The notes beneath the pieces are model-generated. The model worked only from the letters and a program-made list of their open reading frames with translations, was not told where the DNA came from and made no database searches. A program made the position numbers and the translations under genes. From positions 578,714-642,713 of the forward strand of contig NZ_JBALHR010000001.1 in assembly GCF_036964905.1 (NCBI RefSeq): a stretch of 64,000 bases of DNA. Direction: 5' to 3'. Source of the stretch: Gemmobacter denitrificans. Lineage in GTDB: Bacteria > Pseudomonadota > Alphaproteobacteria > Rhodobacterales > Rhodobacteraceae. This document shows positions 46,801-55,177 of the stretch, piece by piece (positions within the stretch are counted from its first letter, which is position 1; every line of letters begins with the position of its first letter).

Positions 46801-47318
46801 GCAGTCGTAGCCTTGCCGTCCAGCGCGGTTTGCAGCCCGGTCACCGTGCTGATGGCCTGCGATCCGGTATGGTTCGCGCGGTTCTTCAAGTTCGCGTCGG
46901 TGTCGTTTGCCGTTGCACCGTCCGCCACATTGAGGATTGTCCGGGCCTGCGCTGCGGTCAGGTCCTGCGCATCGCCAGTGCCAGCCCCCGAAGCGCGGCC
47001 CTTGATCGTGGCCTGCGCCATGTCCGCCAGCTTGGCATTGGTCACCGCGCCGTCTGCGATTTTGGCAGTAGTGACCGCCGCGTCTGCCAGATCGGCGGTT
47101 TCGACATTTCCAGCCGCTTCCAAGGCGTCAAGCCGCAGGTCAAGCGCCGTATCAGCAGCGGCCCGAGCCGTGGCTTCGGTCGTAATTGCCGCCGCGCGGG
47201 CCGTCGCCTCTGCCGCTACAGCTTCATCAATGCGGCGGTTTACCTCTTCATCGTGATCCTCCACAGACGCAGCCTGCGAAGTCCCGGTGCCGGTTACCGG
47301 CAGGGCGTAGTCAGTCAT
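43803..47318 (-). CDS. Phage tailspike/tail fibre with beta-helix receptor-binding domain
   Basis: A 1171-residue structural protein. Residues 1-110 are a helical, Ala-rich stalk (VNRRIDEAVAAEATARAAA) then short fibre repeats (NHTGSQAISTVTGLQTALDG; SVAGRTGAVTLVKADVGLGN) seen in many tail fibres. From about 640 it has a parallel beta-helix, pectate-lyase-like part (ASVQDALDAASAMGAP, IIDGTLPEDTAIATIQATST). The C-terminal 350 residues resemble the tailspike at 32466 (both have GSGNSP and IGGSAAA blocks). It should bind or cut host surface polysaccharide. Confidence 0.8.
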   Translation of the reverse strand: MTDYALPVTGTGTSQAASVEDHDEEVNRRIDEAVAAEATARAAAITTEATARAAADTALDLRLDALEAAGNVETADLADAAVTTAKIADGAVTNAKLADMAQATIKGRASGAGTGDAQDLTAAQARTILNVADGATANDTDANLKNRANHTGSQAISTVTGLQTALDGKATTAQGDLADSAVQPGDDVSVLAETSTAKIMTASERTKLAGIEAGAQVNAVTSVAGRTGAVTLVKADVGLGNVDNTSDVNKPVSTAQAANDREVGLSSGDMLAQSSVAYEMLNGAVEISVSGRRVGMTIGGSVTAAGSYVVPRLTIHPDDAARLAGKTVRIRTVMTATEDFVSEKGFGGNAVRVEMQDGTTLTNAGTAITPTQAGTTITRDMTYVMVGTERTIGATMQIGGAATAVGTDHSFQITSVSWEVLASGADAPTAGDTMLEARQALAVTPLAGAFDLLTGIPQTFNGATKRYDARGREMGVTIPTGQTGQTTILQHALQIGPHERDNLAGATIRVTLGYTTSAAFARTFTVNMQARGLDGSYDALTASNVQNVQISSTRRQVEFTFVMPSDAADLRPWLQFTSSSAAVADEHITLTDCAYSVDRQSGDLIRRGAETAAWGDAIARRVAAADGIGGAVGYGRGVGIVLDAADYASVQDALDAASAMGAPGQVAAVNLEATTYAERSLDGLNGADHVALIGAGIGKTIIDGTLPEDTAIATIQATSTVDFDGAQEMRGITVIAQNQRYAWHLDAVKTKPDTLIRAFGCEFIHRGNDDAESYNGGVTGETTTGRVTWGSMHAVGCGLSSGQRAELIDCIARGPRAGVQIHNQLGFDKPCEGVLDGCDLSAEWVAYWPLLIQSNGSGTPDKVTVRNTALSGRIRMDAVPWFPADLSYQPANHMEFTLTGSGNSPCAVDVVDFGRALRITSATTGLSSSVEIGGSAAALIFGDVTTIAGDVGRAGAAYGYLDIQDATGVGPSSDTFITGLGKRLGNRASLGSVTLTVTVDGGSPINVVLSGDYSASSNSTILGIINTALGSAATASEFNVGGTYRPMFTDQERRLKNTDTTTILQGHALARGASDRQVRLMTSADAMDLFAGIALEDIRPGEYGRVQHRGWIALGWVLRKSGEGSTINLGDSFNIDAEAPGRITRISGDAGILKCVTPSLGASLTTLEIAK

Positions 47319-47335
47319 CGTTGACCTCGTTTTGG

Positions 47336-50116
47336 TTAGGGGGTGCCGACCAAGCGGCGAATGCGTGTCTGCGTCAGGGCGGGCCAGAAGCCCGGCGTCA
47401 CGGCTACATCGGCAAAGCTTTCAGTGGTGCCGTCGCCATAAGTTGCCACCAAGTCCAGCACACCGCTAAAGCCCCGCATGGCGATCACATCAGCCGCCCG
47501 CGGGCCGGTGCTGCCGGTCGTTGCGATATAGCTGCCTGCGCCATCCTGCAGGCCCCAGATCAGCGCCCCGGATGACCCGTCGCCCGTGTAGCTGTCGGTG
47601 GCGTTCAGCAAGAACACATCGAAGAACCCGCTTGGGCTGGCGTTCGGCGTGAAACTGAACGTGATCCAGTACCAGCCATCTGCCAGCGCATAGGCTGTGA
47701 CAGTTGGTGCACCGGCAACAATGGTGACGCCGCCCGTGGACAGGTTCACGTCTGCGGTTCTCGTGGTCATTCCAGAGCCGGAACAGCGCACCCGAATGGA
47801 TGACCGGCCCGCCGCTTTGGCAAACAGGCTGAAATGCGCCGCTGTGCCGCTGGCAAACGTCCGCGCCCGGCGCACATAGTGCTGGCCCGTGGTGCTGTCC
47901 TCCACCATCTTGTCAGCCGTCGCCGTGCCGTCCGGCGCATTGCCCGCATTCGCCGTGACCGTGGTCCTCGTCTTAGTCCATGCCGCGTTGTCTATCTCCT
48001 GCGAATAGGTCCAGGCGTTCGCCCCGGCAGGTTCGACCAGAAGCGCCCGCGTGCCGGTCGCATAATCCAGCCGCGCCACATTGCTGGCTGCCGTCTGCAA
48101 CACGCCAGAGGCATCGACATAGGTGGCCGATCCCGCCCGGGTCAGCGTGTAGATTTCGGATAGGTCGAAAATGTCAGCCCGGTTGATCTGGTAAATCGCG
48201 TCTTCCCAATCAGCCAGCCAGCGCGGAACCCCAGTGCTGACGACAATCGCGGTTTCAGTCACCCATTCCGATACCTTGCCCGGGGCCTGTGCTCTGACGC
48301 GGATTTCATAGGTTTCCGTGTCCGACACATTGTCAAGGAACCCGAAAACCTGATCAAAGCCGTCCTGCACCTCCGCATCAATTACGCCGCCATCGGTCCA
48401 GTCGCCACCAGTTTCGCGCCACTGCCATTCGTATTGGATGACCGAAGGCGATGGAGACGGGTCGAACTGAAACCGTACCCGGGGCCGCACCTCTCCCCAT
48501 GCCTCGATCACCACATCAGCGCCGGACGTGGTGCTGATATCGCCGGGCGGCTCAAGAGTGGTCACGGTTGCGTCGTGGTCGTATGTTTCAACGTCTTGCT
48601 CGTCATCGGCAGGCGTCCAGTCGTAAAGGCTGGCGCTGATTTCGCGCAAGGTCGCCTCGATCCGGCAGACCACGCCAGCCTCGTCATCGGTGAATACCGG
48701 GCTGATGCTCTCCACCTGATAAATGCCGCTCCGATTGGTCCATGGCGACGGCAAATCAAGTTCGACCCAGGATCCAGCCACTGCGTCAAAGGCCTCTGGC
48801 GGGAAACTGGCCGTCATGGTGCGCTGACGCCGCCGCTGCCGCGCAAGGATGGCCTGCAGATATTGGGCCTGACGGTGATCGGTCACCATGTCAAACTGCG
48901 GCTGGATCAGGCGTTGCAGCCCGCCATCTGCCGCCAATGCCCCGTCAATTTCGAACACCGGCAGATCGGTCAGTTCATATTCACGATCAGGCGCGACGAA
49001 CTTGCCCGCCGCATGCGTGGCAAGGCTGTCACGCGACGCACCTGCAGAGAACCGGGCCGGGCCGTTGGATAGAATGTCGGTGATGGTCAGGGCGATATCC
49101 TGCGCCACAGGCGGGATAACCCCAAGCTGCCCGCGCGCACGCACCCACTGCAGGCCGCCAGCCGTCAGCAACGGCTCAAGCTGGTCCTCAAGCTCGGACC
49201 CTTCGGCAAAAGCCAGCGTGCCATTGGCTGCCAGCGGTATCGTTCCCCCCGCCTTGACTGCCACCCCATCGTCGCACACATCGGCGGCCCACTCGAAGGT
49301 ATCCAGCCAGACGTTGCGGTCATCATAGGCCGCAAGCGGGTTTTGCCGCAAAGCATCCAGCGTGCAAAGCGCGGCGTTGTTCGAAAACTCCCACGTTGAC
49401 GGATCGTCAGGGTCTTGCCCAGCGTCGCGCGGGTCCCAGACCAAAGACCAATCACCATCCACCAGCACCTCGGGCGGGGCAGACGGCCACCGGTCAGCCC
49501 GGCTTTTGCTCTTGCCAGCGTCCAAGCGCACCCAAAGCACGGTGCGACCTTGCCAGCCGTCCGTTGACTCAAACAGTTCCGGGGCCTCGCTCAGGATTTG
49601 GGCCGGGGGCGATGTTTGTTCCCCTCGCCCGATCCAGTATTTCACATGGCCGGAAAACGGATCATTGGTCGCAGTCGCCCCGCCGCTGCCGGTGAAATCG
49701 TAGGGGTCGCCCGTCGGCTCTACCTCGCGCTTGTCGAACAGAACCGTGAAAGGCCCCACGGACGGGCGGCTGTTCAACAGGTAACAGGCGTAAAGAATGG
49801 AACCCTTGACCCTGAGAGGCGCAGGCGTGCCGCTGGCCCGCGTGGTGCCGTAAACATAGCGATACACCGGGAGGGCGTTCGGCTGCTGCAGTTCACGCAG
49901 AAGGTTTTGCGCCTTGGGCTTGGTCAGGGCCAAACCGATCTGAGACAGGACAAAAGACCCGAGAAGCTGCGTGATTGACGAACCCAGCACTGCCCACGCC
50001 GCCGCGCCAAAGCCCACGCCATTGGCAGTCAAGGCGAAGATCGCCGTCAGAGGGTCGGCATGCGCTGGCGCTGCGCACAAGACCGCAATCAGGGACAGGA
50101 TGATCAGACGCGCCAT
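47336..50116 (-). CDS. Phage tail-tip (host-specificity, J-like) protein with N-terminal signal-like segment
   Basis: A 926-residue tail-tip protein. It begins MARLIILSLIAVLCAAPAHA, which reads as a signal peptide, followed by a second hydrophobic stretch. The centre has lambda J-like text (SRPSVGPFTVLFDKREVEPT, YWIGRGEQTSPPAQIL) and RQAQYLQAILARQRRRQRTM, then FnIII-like and sugar-binding-like beta domains. Start at 50116 is taken for the hydrophobic N terminus; the frame is open to 50251. It overlaps the peptidase-like gene by 13 bases. Equivalent to the fragment at 36285. Confidence 0.82.
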   Translation of the reverse strand: MARLIILSLIAVLCAAPAHADPLTAIFALTANGVGFGAAAWAVLGSSITQLLGSFVLSQIGLALTKPKAQNLLRELQQPNALPVYRYVYGTTRASGTPAPLRVKGSILYACYLLNSRPSVGPFTVLFDKREVEPTGDPYDFTGSGGATATNDPFSGHVKYWIGRGEQTSPPAQILSEAPELFESTDGWQGRTVLWVRLDAGKSKSRADRWPSAPPEVLVDGDWSLVWDPRDAGQDPDDPSTWEFSNNAALCTLDALRQNPLAAYDDRNVWLDTFEWAADVCDDGVAVKAGGTIPLAANGTLAFAEGSELEDQLEPLLTAGGLQWVRARGQLGVIPPVAQDIALTITDILSNGPARFSAGASRDSLATHAAGKFVAPDREYELTDLPVFEIDGALAADGGLQRLIQPQFDMVTDHRQAQYLQAILARQRRRQRTMTASFPPEAFDAVAGSWVELDLPSPWTNRSGIYQVESISPVFTDDEAGVVCRIEATLREISASLYDWTPADDEQDVETYDHDATVTTLEPPGDISTTSGADVVIEAWGEVRPRVRFQFDPSPSPSVIQYEWQWRETGGDWTDGGVIDAEVQDGFDQVFGFLDNVSDTETYEIRVRAQAPGKVSEWVTETAIVVSTGVPRWLADWEDAIYQINRADIFDLSEIYTLTRAGSATYVDASGVLQTAASNVARLDYATGTRALLVEPAGANAWTYSQEIDNAAWTKTRTTVTANAGNAPDGTATADKMVEDSTTGQHYVRRARTFASGTAAHFSLFAKAAGRSSIRVRCSGSGMTTRTADVNLSTGGVTIVAGAPTVTAYALADGWYWITFSFTPNASPSGFFDVFLLNATDSYTGDGSSGALIWGLQDGAGSYIATTGSTGPRAADVIAMRGFSGVLDLVATYGDGTTESFADVAVTPGFWPALTQTRIRRLVGTP

Positions 50117-50502
50117 GCGGTCAATGCTCCATCGGTAACAGCAAATCCATCGGCGGTTTTGGCCGCCCATTTCCCAGGCTCTATGCAGATCGCCGCCACA
50201 TGCCGCCGCGCGTTCGGCAGGATGCCAATAGCCCCCGGCACCGCGTGGCACTCCACAAGCCCGGCCCGGGCCGCCAGCGCCTGCCCCAGAGCCAGCATGC
50301 CGCCCGCCTGCCGGATGATCCGCCGCGCAGCACCCGGCCCCGCGTAAGCCCCGCGCAATGGGGCCATAGGGTCAATGCCATGCAGGTCGGCAAACACGTC
50401 GCAGGCCGCAGCGGTGCAATCCGAAAGCCCCCACACCAAGGGCCCGGCCATGATCCGGTCGCAGGCTTCGAAAACCTGCGCGGGCGTCAGGATTCCGGCC
50501 AT
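50104..50502 (-). CDS. Phage tail peptidase-like protein (NlpC/P60-like, DUF6950-like)
   Basis: A 132-residue protein with a probable Cys nucleophile in WGLSDCTAAACDVFAD and a downstream His in NARRHVAAICIEPG, the order of a papain-like NlpC/P60 peptidase. It sits between hub and tail-tip genes, exactly where siphophage and gene-transfer-agent tail modules encode this peptidase. It would help local murein opening on DNA entry. Confidence 0.72.
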   Translation of the reverse strand: MAGILTPAQVFEACDRIMAGPLVWGLSDCTAAACDVFADLHGIDPMAPLRGAYAGPGAARRIIRQAGGMLALGQALAARAGLVECHAVPGAIGILPNARRHVAAICIEPGKWAAKTADGFAVTDGALTAWRV

Positions 50503-51059
50503 GTGGTTTTTTGCGCATTTGCCACGGCCAAGGCCAGCAAGCGCCCGGCTGTGTCGCCCGGGAATTTCAACGCTTGGTCTTGATCGCTGTGGTAAACCGC
50601 CGCGTCACGCCGCGCGCCCGGGCCGGTGATGAGAGACACGACAGCCGCATGCCCGGCCTCGCTCACATCCAGCGAAAACACGTCCATCTGGCCCGAAAAC
50701 GCCACGACAGGATCGGAAACCAGCGTCGAACCGGCCCGGCTTGTCAGGCACCCGAAATAGATCACCGCGTCGCGGTTGCGGATTGCCGCGTCTGTGTGCT
50801 CGTCCAGCGTTTCCGGGTCGCCCATGAGCGACAGTTGCGCTTCGGTGTTGACCATGCCGCCGAACTCGCCCGGCAGGCTCACACTGCCAAATTGCCCAAC
50901 GCCATCCCAATCATAGCCGCCCCAGGTGATTGTGCCGCTGCTGCTGTGAACGCGGATCGCACCGCCCGGCCAATCCAGATAGACAAACAGCACCGGGAAG
51001 AACGTCCCTGCCAGCGCGGTCATCATCGCTGACGGCACATCACGGGTTAGGGCTACCAC
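50487..51059 (-). CDS. Phage tail protein (hub-like)
   Basis: A 190-residue beta-rich protein (VYLDWPGGAIRVHSSSGTIT, GQFGSVSLPGEFGGMVNTEA) with no recognisable catalytic motif. By gene order it corresponds to the baseplate hub gene between distal tail protein and peptidase. It overlaps both neighbours (7 and 16 bases). Confidence 0.6.
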   Translation of the reverse strand: MVALTRDVPSAMMTALAGTFFPVLFVYLDWPGGAIRVHSSSGTITWGGYDWDGVGQFGSVSLPGEFGGMVNTEAQLSLMGDPETLDEHTDAAIRNRDAVIYFGCLTSRAGSTLVSDPVVAFSGQMDVFSLDVSEAGHAAVVSLITGPGARRDAAVYHSDQDQALKFPGDTAGRLLALAVANAQKTTWPES

Positions 51060-51829
51060 GGGTTAACCTCCGTCCATGTGTCGGTCTCGTCCTCGAACAC
51101 TTCGCGGAATGCCCACGGGAAAACCCAATCCCCGGCGACGGGCTGTTGCACGTCAGGGAATTCGACAACCTCGAACACACCTTCATCTGCCGTGCCGATG
51201 TTCACCCGACCAGAGCCGGAAAGCGCGGTCATCAGCCGGATTGTGGCGTTGCCGCTGGCGTCCGAATATGCCTCTGTCATCACCCTGGCCCTGTTACCTG
51301 TGGTGGCGGAAATCGGGCTGTAGAGCGTAACAAAATCCCCGGGCCGCGCGATCAGCCGCGACGGTGGCGCATTGGTGACCGTCAGCACGTTCCAGCCGCC
51401 TGCGGTGCCAGCCGTGCCCTGCAGCACGCGCCCTGTGAACCAAGTGACCGCATCGCCGCCGTTCGTCCATGACAAGCTCGGATCGGTTTCGGTTGTCCAC
51501 GTCACCGGGTCAGAATACAGGGCATTGCGATACTGACCCCCGACCAACTCTTGCGGGCGACGATCCAGCCACCAGTTGATATAGCCGATATCCAGCCGAA
51601 CCAGATGCACCCCGCCATCCAGAAGGGTTTTTAGGTTTTCCATGTAGCCAGCGCCAGACCGGCCCCGCGCAAGGGCAGATGCCGTCAGTTTTACCACCCG
51701 CCGCTTGCGACGCGATGCCGAGACATAGCGCTTGCCGGTGATCAGTGACCGCTGCACATCGGTAGGGGCGTCCTCGGTCAGCCCCAGAGACAGGATGCCG
51801 ACCGGCGGCCATGCGTACACATTTGGCAT
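51053..51829 (-). CDS. Phage distal tail-like protein
   Basis: A 258-residue protein: PNVYAWPPVGILSLGLTEDA, then SRRKRRVVKLTASALARGRS and VHLVRLDIGYINWWLDRRPQ. It follows the tape measure gene with a one-base stop/start overlap, the position of the distal tail (Dit) protein that ends the tail tube. The sequence is not clearly of a named family. Confidence 0.6.
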   Translation of the reverse strand: MPNVYAWPPVGILSLGLTEDAPTDVQRSLITGKRYVSASRRKRRVVKLTASALARGRSGAGYMENLKTLLDGGVHLVRLDIGYINWWLDRRPQELVGGQYRNALYSDPVTWTTETDPSLSWTNGGDAVTWFTGRVLQGTAGTAGGWNVLTVTNAPPSRLIARPGDFVTLYSPISATTGNRARVMTEAYSDASGNATIRLMTALSGSGRVNIGTADEGVFEVVEFPDVQQPVAGDWVFPWAFREVFEDETDTWTEVNPW

Positions 51830-54129
51830 TACCGGCGCGCTCCGAATGATTTGCTTCTGGACATGGCGCTTCCGGTGGCTTGCACCGATTGGCGCACGAT
51901 CCCAGGGGCAGCGCGGTTGATCTGCTGCACAGCCGCCGCGCCCGCGATATTCAAGATCACGCCCTCGTCGGTATAGGCCGTCACGGTGATCGGTTGCGCC
52001 GCCATAGCTGACGACGCAGACGCCGGGGCCATTGCCCGAGACACGCCGTTGCGCCGCATCGCCTCTACAGCCGCAACGCCGCCCGCCCGAGCGACATCAT
52101 CCTGCGAAAACACCACCTCGCCCTTGTGAACAATCCCAGCTGGCTGATTACGCGCCCCAGGCCCGGTATAGCCTCCAGAAGCGAAGCCAAGGAAACCTAG
52201 AAGCCCGCCGGTCGCAGAACCAAGCCCGCCAGACCACAGGCTTTCAAAAGCCTTCATGGCCATCATTTCAGCCAGCTTGCCCAGCACGTTCCCCAGAGCA
52301 TCGCGGAAGCTGTTTGCCCCGGTCACCAGCCCGACAAACGCGCTACTCAAGGTGCCCTTTGCCTGTTCAACAGCGCTCTTGAATTCGTCGTGACGTTCCT
52401 TCGCGCGCTCCAATTCAACGGAAGCATTGGCATAGCTGGCCGCCAGTGCGTCGATCTCAGCGCGCAGCGCCGGTGTAATTTCCTTGCCCGCCTCTTTGGC
52501 TTCTTGCAGCAGTTCGGCCTTGCGCCGCGCCACATCGACCGAAATGCCGTATTCGTCGAATGACAGTGCCAGCGAATTCAGGGCTTCGGCCTCGGCCAAT
52601 ATACCCTCGGCTTCAACGCGCCAGTCCTTCAGGCTATCGCCGAACCGGTCGCGCGATCCGCCACCGCCGCCCCGACCGCCGCCACCACCGCCCGACCGGC
52701 GCGGCAAATCTGGCACGCCAAGTTCAAAAGGCCGCGCTTTGGGCCTTACAGCATCTGTTGGGGCAAGGCTTGGCTCCTGCGGCAGCAAGGGCCCATCGCT
52801 CAAAGTCAGCGGCGTTCCAGTGTCCATCATGGCGATGGATGAAAGTTCATTCCGCGCGGCAGCAATTGCCCCCGGCAGTCGGCCAACCCAGCTTAGGAGC
52901 GCCGAAACCTGCCCGATCACGCCCGCCAGGCTTGCCCGGTCCAAATCACTCATAGCGGCAAAACTGGCTTCAGCCTCGGCCCCGATTTCTGCCAGCTGGG
53001 CCGCGTACTCTTCGCCGGTGATTGTGCCCGCCTCAAATTCGGCAACAGCGTCAGCCATGCGCAATGCCAGATCGGTCAGCTGCTGCGATCCGGCCTCATC
53101 GCCCATACCGCGCAACATCACGGCAGCGTCATTCAGGGCTGGCAGAAGATTGGTCGCAGCTGCAGACAGCCCTTCAATCTCTGCGGCGGTATCCTCGATG
53201 ATTTCAAGCGCGCTTTGGTCAATTTCACCAAGCCCGGAAAGAGCTTCTGCGGTGCCGCGCCCGAATGCCTTGGCGGTTTCGTCCGGGTTGAATTGCAGCC
53301 TTTCCCGCTCCGCCTCGATGAACCCAAAAAACTCTGCAGCGCCGACAACGCCAGTCTTCCACAGAGAAGAAAGCCGCGTCTCTACATCTGAGAACTTTGC
53401 ATCCAGTTCCTGCGCCTTAACGATCATCTGTTCGTCCATGACCGCGCCGACTTCATAACCGCGATCAATCAGGCCCTGCAGACCTTCGCGCCCCTGCCCA
53501 ATCAATTGGACAAATTGTTCGCCGCCCGTGCCGCCGAAAACCTCATCTGCGACGCGGATTTGCGCAGCTTTATCCAGCTGCTGCAGCCTGCCGATAATTT
53601 CCAGCATAAGCGAAGACGGGTCTTTCAGGCGTGCCTTCAATTCATCCGGGCTGAAACCGATCCGCTTGAATGCCTCTGCTGCAGGCCCAGCCCCGGTGCT
53701 GATCCATTCATCTGCCCGCAGGTTCAGCTCTTTGAAGCCATCGACCAACGCGTCAATGCTGACCCGGTTTTGCTTAGCAACATATGCCCATTCCTGAAAT
53801 GCTTGAGCCCCCAGGCCAGAGCGTTTCGCCTCATCCCCCACTTGGGCAATGCTGGCAACAGTTCCGCGCAGATCGGTATTGAGCGCACCCAAGGCAGATG
53901 TAATCAAGCCACCCGCGATGCCACCGGCAAACCCTGTTGCAAAGCCCTTGAACGACGACGACATGGCATTCAGGTTCTGCTGGACCTTCTTCGACATGCG
54001 CGTGGTGCCCTGTTCAGCATCGCGCGTGAACTTTGCAATCAGCTTGTTGTTGCGGTCCATCGCACGGGCAAAATCACGATCCCGCGCCTGCAGCAGTATC
54101 GTGATCCGCTCAAGGTTTGCGTCAGCCAT
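51829..54129 (-). CDS. Phage tail tape measure protein
   Basis: A 766-residue, mainly helical protein that sets tail length. The start ADANLERITILLQARDRDFA and the Lys-rich RNNKLIAKFTRDAEQGTTRM are typical, as is the hydrophobic Gly/Ala-rich segment at about 57-80 (GFATGFAGGIAGGLITSALG). A Gly/Arg-rich linker (RRSGGGGGGRGGGGGS) near residue 490 precedes a second coiled-coil part. The C terminus has the LLGFLGFASGGYTGPG motif common to tape measures. Its start overlaps the tail chaperone's frameshifted end by eight bases. Confidence 0.88.
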   Translation of the reverse strand: MADANLERITILLQARDRDFARAMDRNNKLIAKFTRDAEQGTTRMSKKVQQNLNAMSSSFKGFATGFAGGIAGGLITSALGALNTDLRGTVASIAQVGDEAKRSGLGAQAFQEWAYVAKQNRVSIDALVDGFKELNLRADEWISTGAGPAAEAFKRIGFSPDELKARLKDPSSLMLEIIGRLQQLDKAAQIRVADEVFGGTGGEQFVQLIGQGREGLQGLIDRGYEVGAVMDEQMIVKAQELDAKFSDVETRLSSLWKTGVVGAAEFFGFIEAERERLQFNPDETAKAFGRGTAEALSGLGEIDQSALEIIEDTAAEIEGLSAAATNLLPALNDAAVMLRGMGDEAGSQQLTDLALRMADAVAEFEAGTITGEEYAAQLAEIGAEAEASFAAMSDLDRASLAGVIGQVSALLSWVGRLPGAIAAARNELSSIAMMDTGTPLTLSDGPLLPQEPSLAPTDAVRPKARPFELGVPDLPRRSGGGGGGRGGGGGSRDRFGDSLKDWRVEAEGILAEAEALNSLALSFDEYGISVDVARRKAELLQEAKEAGKEITPALRAEIDALAASYANASVELERAKERHDEFKSAVEQAKGTLSSAFVGLVTGANSFRDALGNVLGKLAEMMAMKAFESLWSGGLGSATGGLLGFLGFASGGYTGPGARNQPAGIVHKGEVVFSQDDVARAGGVAAVEAMRRNGVSRAMAPASASSAMAAQPITVTAYTDEGVILNIAGAAAVQQINRAAPGIVRQSVQATGSAMSRSKSFGARR

Positions 54130-54355
54130 AGCGCCTCACAAGTTCGTCAAATTCGTCCATGGTCGGCGCTGCAGGCATGCCGTCGCCAGCTTGGGCCTGG
54201 TTCCAGCCCTCGATCACAAGATCGGTCTCTTTCGGAGTCATCCCCCAAACCTGCGACGGCAGAAAGGCCATCACGCCGCAGATGTTGGCGACTCTGGCCC
54301 TTGCGTCGTACCGCTTTGCCCCTGCCCCGGTTTCCCGCCTAGCGATCCAGCCGAC
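54122..54355 (-). CDS. Tail assembly chaperone, -1 frame extension
   Basis: An open frame of 77 codons reached by a -1 slip at the A9G run: VGWIARRETGAGAKRYDARA, then MAFLPSQVWGMTPKETDLVI, ending DEFDELVRRYG. It has no good start of its own (an internal ATG gives 49 residues without a ribosome site). The tail chaperone family commonly makes a short form and a frameshifted long form; here the long form would be about 193 residues. Its stop overlaps the tape-measure start by eight bases. Confidence 0.75.
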   Translation of the reverse strand, partial: VGWIARRETGAGAKRYDARARVANICGVMAFLPSQVWGMTPKETDLVIEGWNQAQAGDGMPAAPTMDEFDELVRRYG

Positions 54356-54702
54356 TTTTTTTTTGAGGGTGCCTTGGCTATGGCGGGCACGAATGCCAGC
54401 CCGAGCAACCGCACAGCCAAACCCCGCAGATACAGGTTTTCAGACGGCGGCAGCGACGCCACCAGTGCATCGGCCCTCACGTCATCCATCCCGCCGCCGA
54501 TCAACCCAAGCGCAACCAGATCACGCACATGGCGCACCTGCGGCGGGCTGGCCTTGCCGATCAGCTGATCCCACAGCTCGAAGATGCCAAAAGGCGTATA
54601 CTGCACCTCAAAACGCTCGATCTCTGCATTTCTCAGCAGCAGACGGCGGCTTTCCCCGCCGATCTGCTCTGTCAGATATTCAGCTGAATGCGCGACTGCC
54701 AT
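54271..54702 (-). CDS. Phage tail assembly chaperone (short form)
   Basis: A 143-residue protein: SAEYLTEQIGGESRRLLLRN, then RFEVQYTPFGIFELWDQLIG, similar to the gene-transfer-agent chaperone family. Residues 114-116 (KKK) are encoded by the slippery A run. The tail after that is Gly/Ser/Pro-rich and simple, as in the short form of lambda gpG-type proteins. It lies between tail tube and tape measure, the canonical position. It overlaps the tail-tube stop by one base. Confidence 0.8.
   Translation of the reverse strand: MAVAHSAEYLTEQIGGESRRLLLRNAEIERFEVQYTPFGIFELWDQLIGKASPPQVRHVRDLVALGLIGGGMDDVRADALVASLPPSENLYLRGLAVRLLGLAFVPAIAKAPSKKKSAGSLGGKPGQGQSGTTQGPESPTSAA
54355..54364 (-). promoter_or_regulatory. 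Slippery sequence for -1 ribosomal frameshifting
   Basis: On the coding strand nine A residues followed by G (TCA AAA AAA AAG in the zero frame) contain the heptamer A-AAA-AAG, the strongest bacterial -1 slip site. A -1 shift connects the short chaperone to the extension ending at 54122. Confidence 0.75.
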
Positions 54703-55130
54703 CAGGTTGCCGTGAACGTGATTTCGCCGGTCGAAGCCAGCGCCAGGCTGTAGGTCACGCCACCCTCTTGTTCGCCGCCATATTCGACAGACGAAAGGAA
54801 GAACGCCCCCTGAAAGGTGCCAAAGGAAGGCACGATGATCTGAAAGTTCGCAATCGGGCTGTCGGCCATTGCCAGCGTGTTCAGACTGGCTTCGGCTGCT
54901 TCATCTTTGAACAGACCGTTCCCGCTGACAGACACCCGTTTTGTGCCCCCCAGAACCTCGGTCCAAAGCGCGCCGCCGGGGTCGGAACAATCCGCCGTGG
55001 TCACGTCGATTTCGCTGTTGTTGATCGTCAGGGTCTTGGATGTCAGCCCGCACAGGACGGTGAAGGCCTCGGTCGGCGAAGCACCGTCGCCGATCTTGAT
55101 CAGGAGCGCGCGCCCCTTTTGCTTTGCCAT
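54702..55130 (-). CDS. Phage major tail tube protein (TP901-1-like)
   Basis: A 142-residue tail tube subunit. MAKQKGRALLIKIGDGASPT and the repeated LTINNSEIDVTTADCSDPG, TKRVSVSGNGLFKDEA segments are characteristic of the TP901-1/GTA major tail protein family. It polymerises around the tape measure. GGAGCC precedes the start. Confidence 0.87.
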   Translation of the reverse strand: MAKQKGRALLIKIGDGASPTEAFTVLCGLTSKTLTINNSEIDVTTADCSDPGGALWTEVLGGTKRVSVSGNGLFKDEAAEASLNTLAMADSPIANFQIIVPSFGTFQGAFFLSSVEYGGEQEGGVTYSLALASTGEITFTAT

Positions 55131-55177
55131 GATCTGGCTCCTTTTCGGTGATTTGCCTTGCCAAAGGGCGGTTTGGC

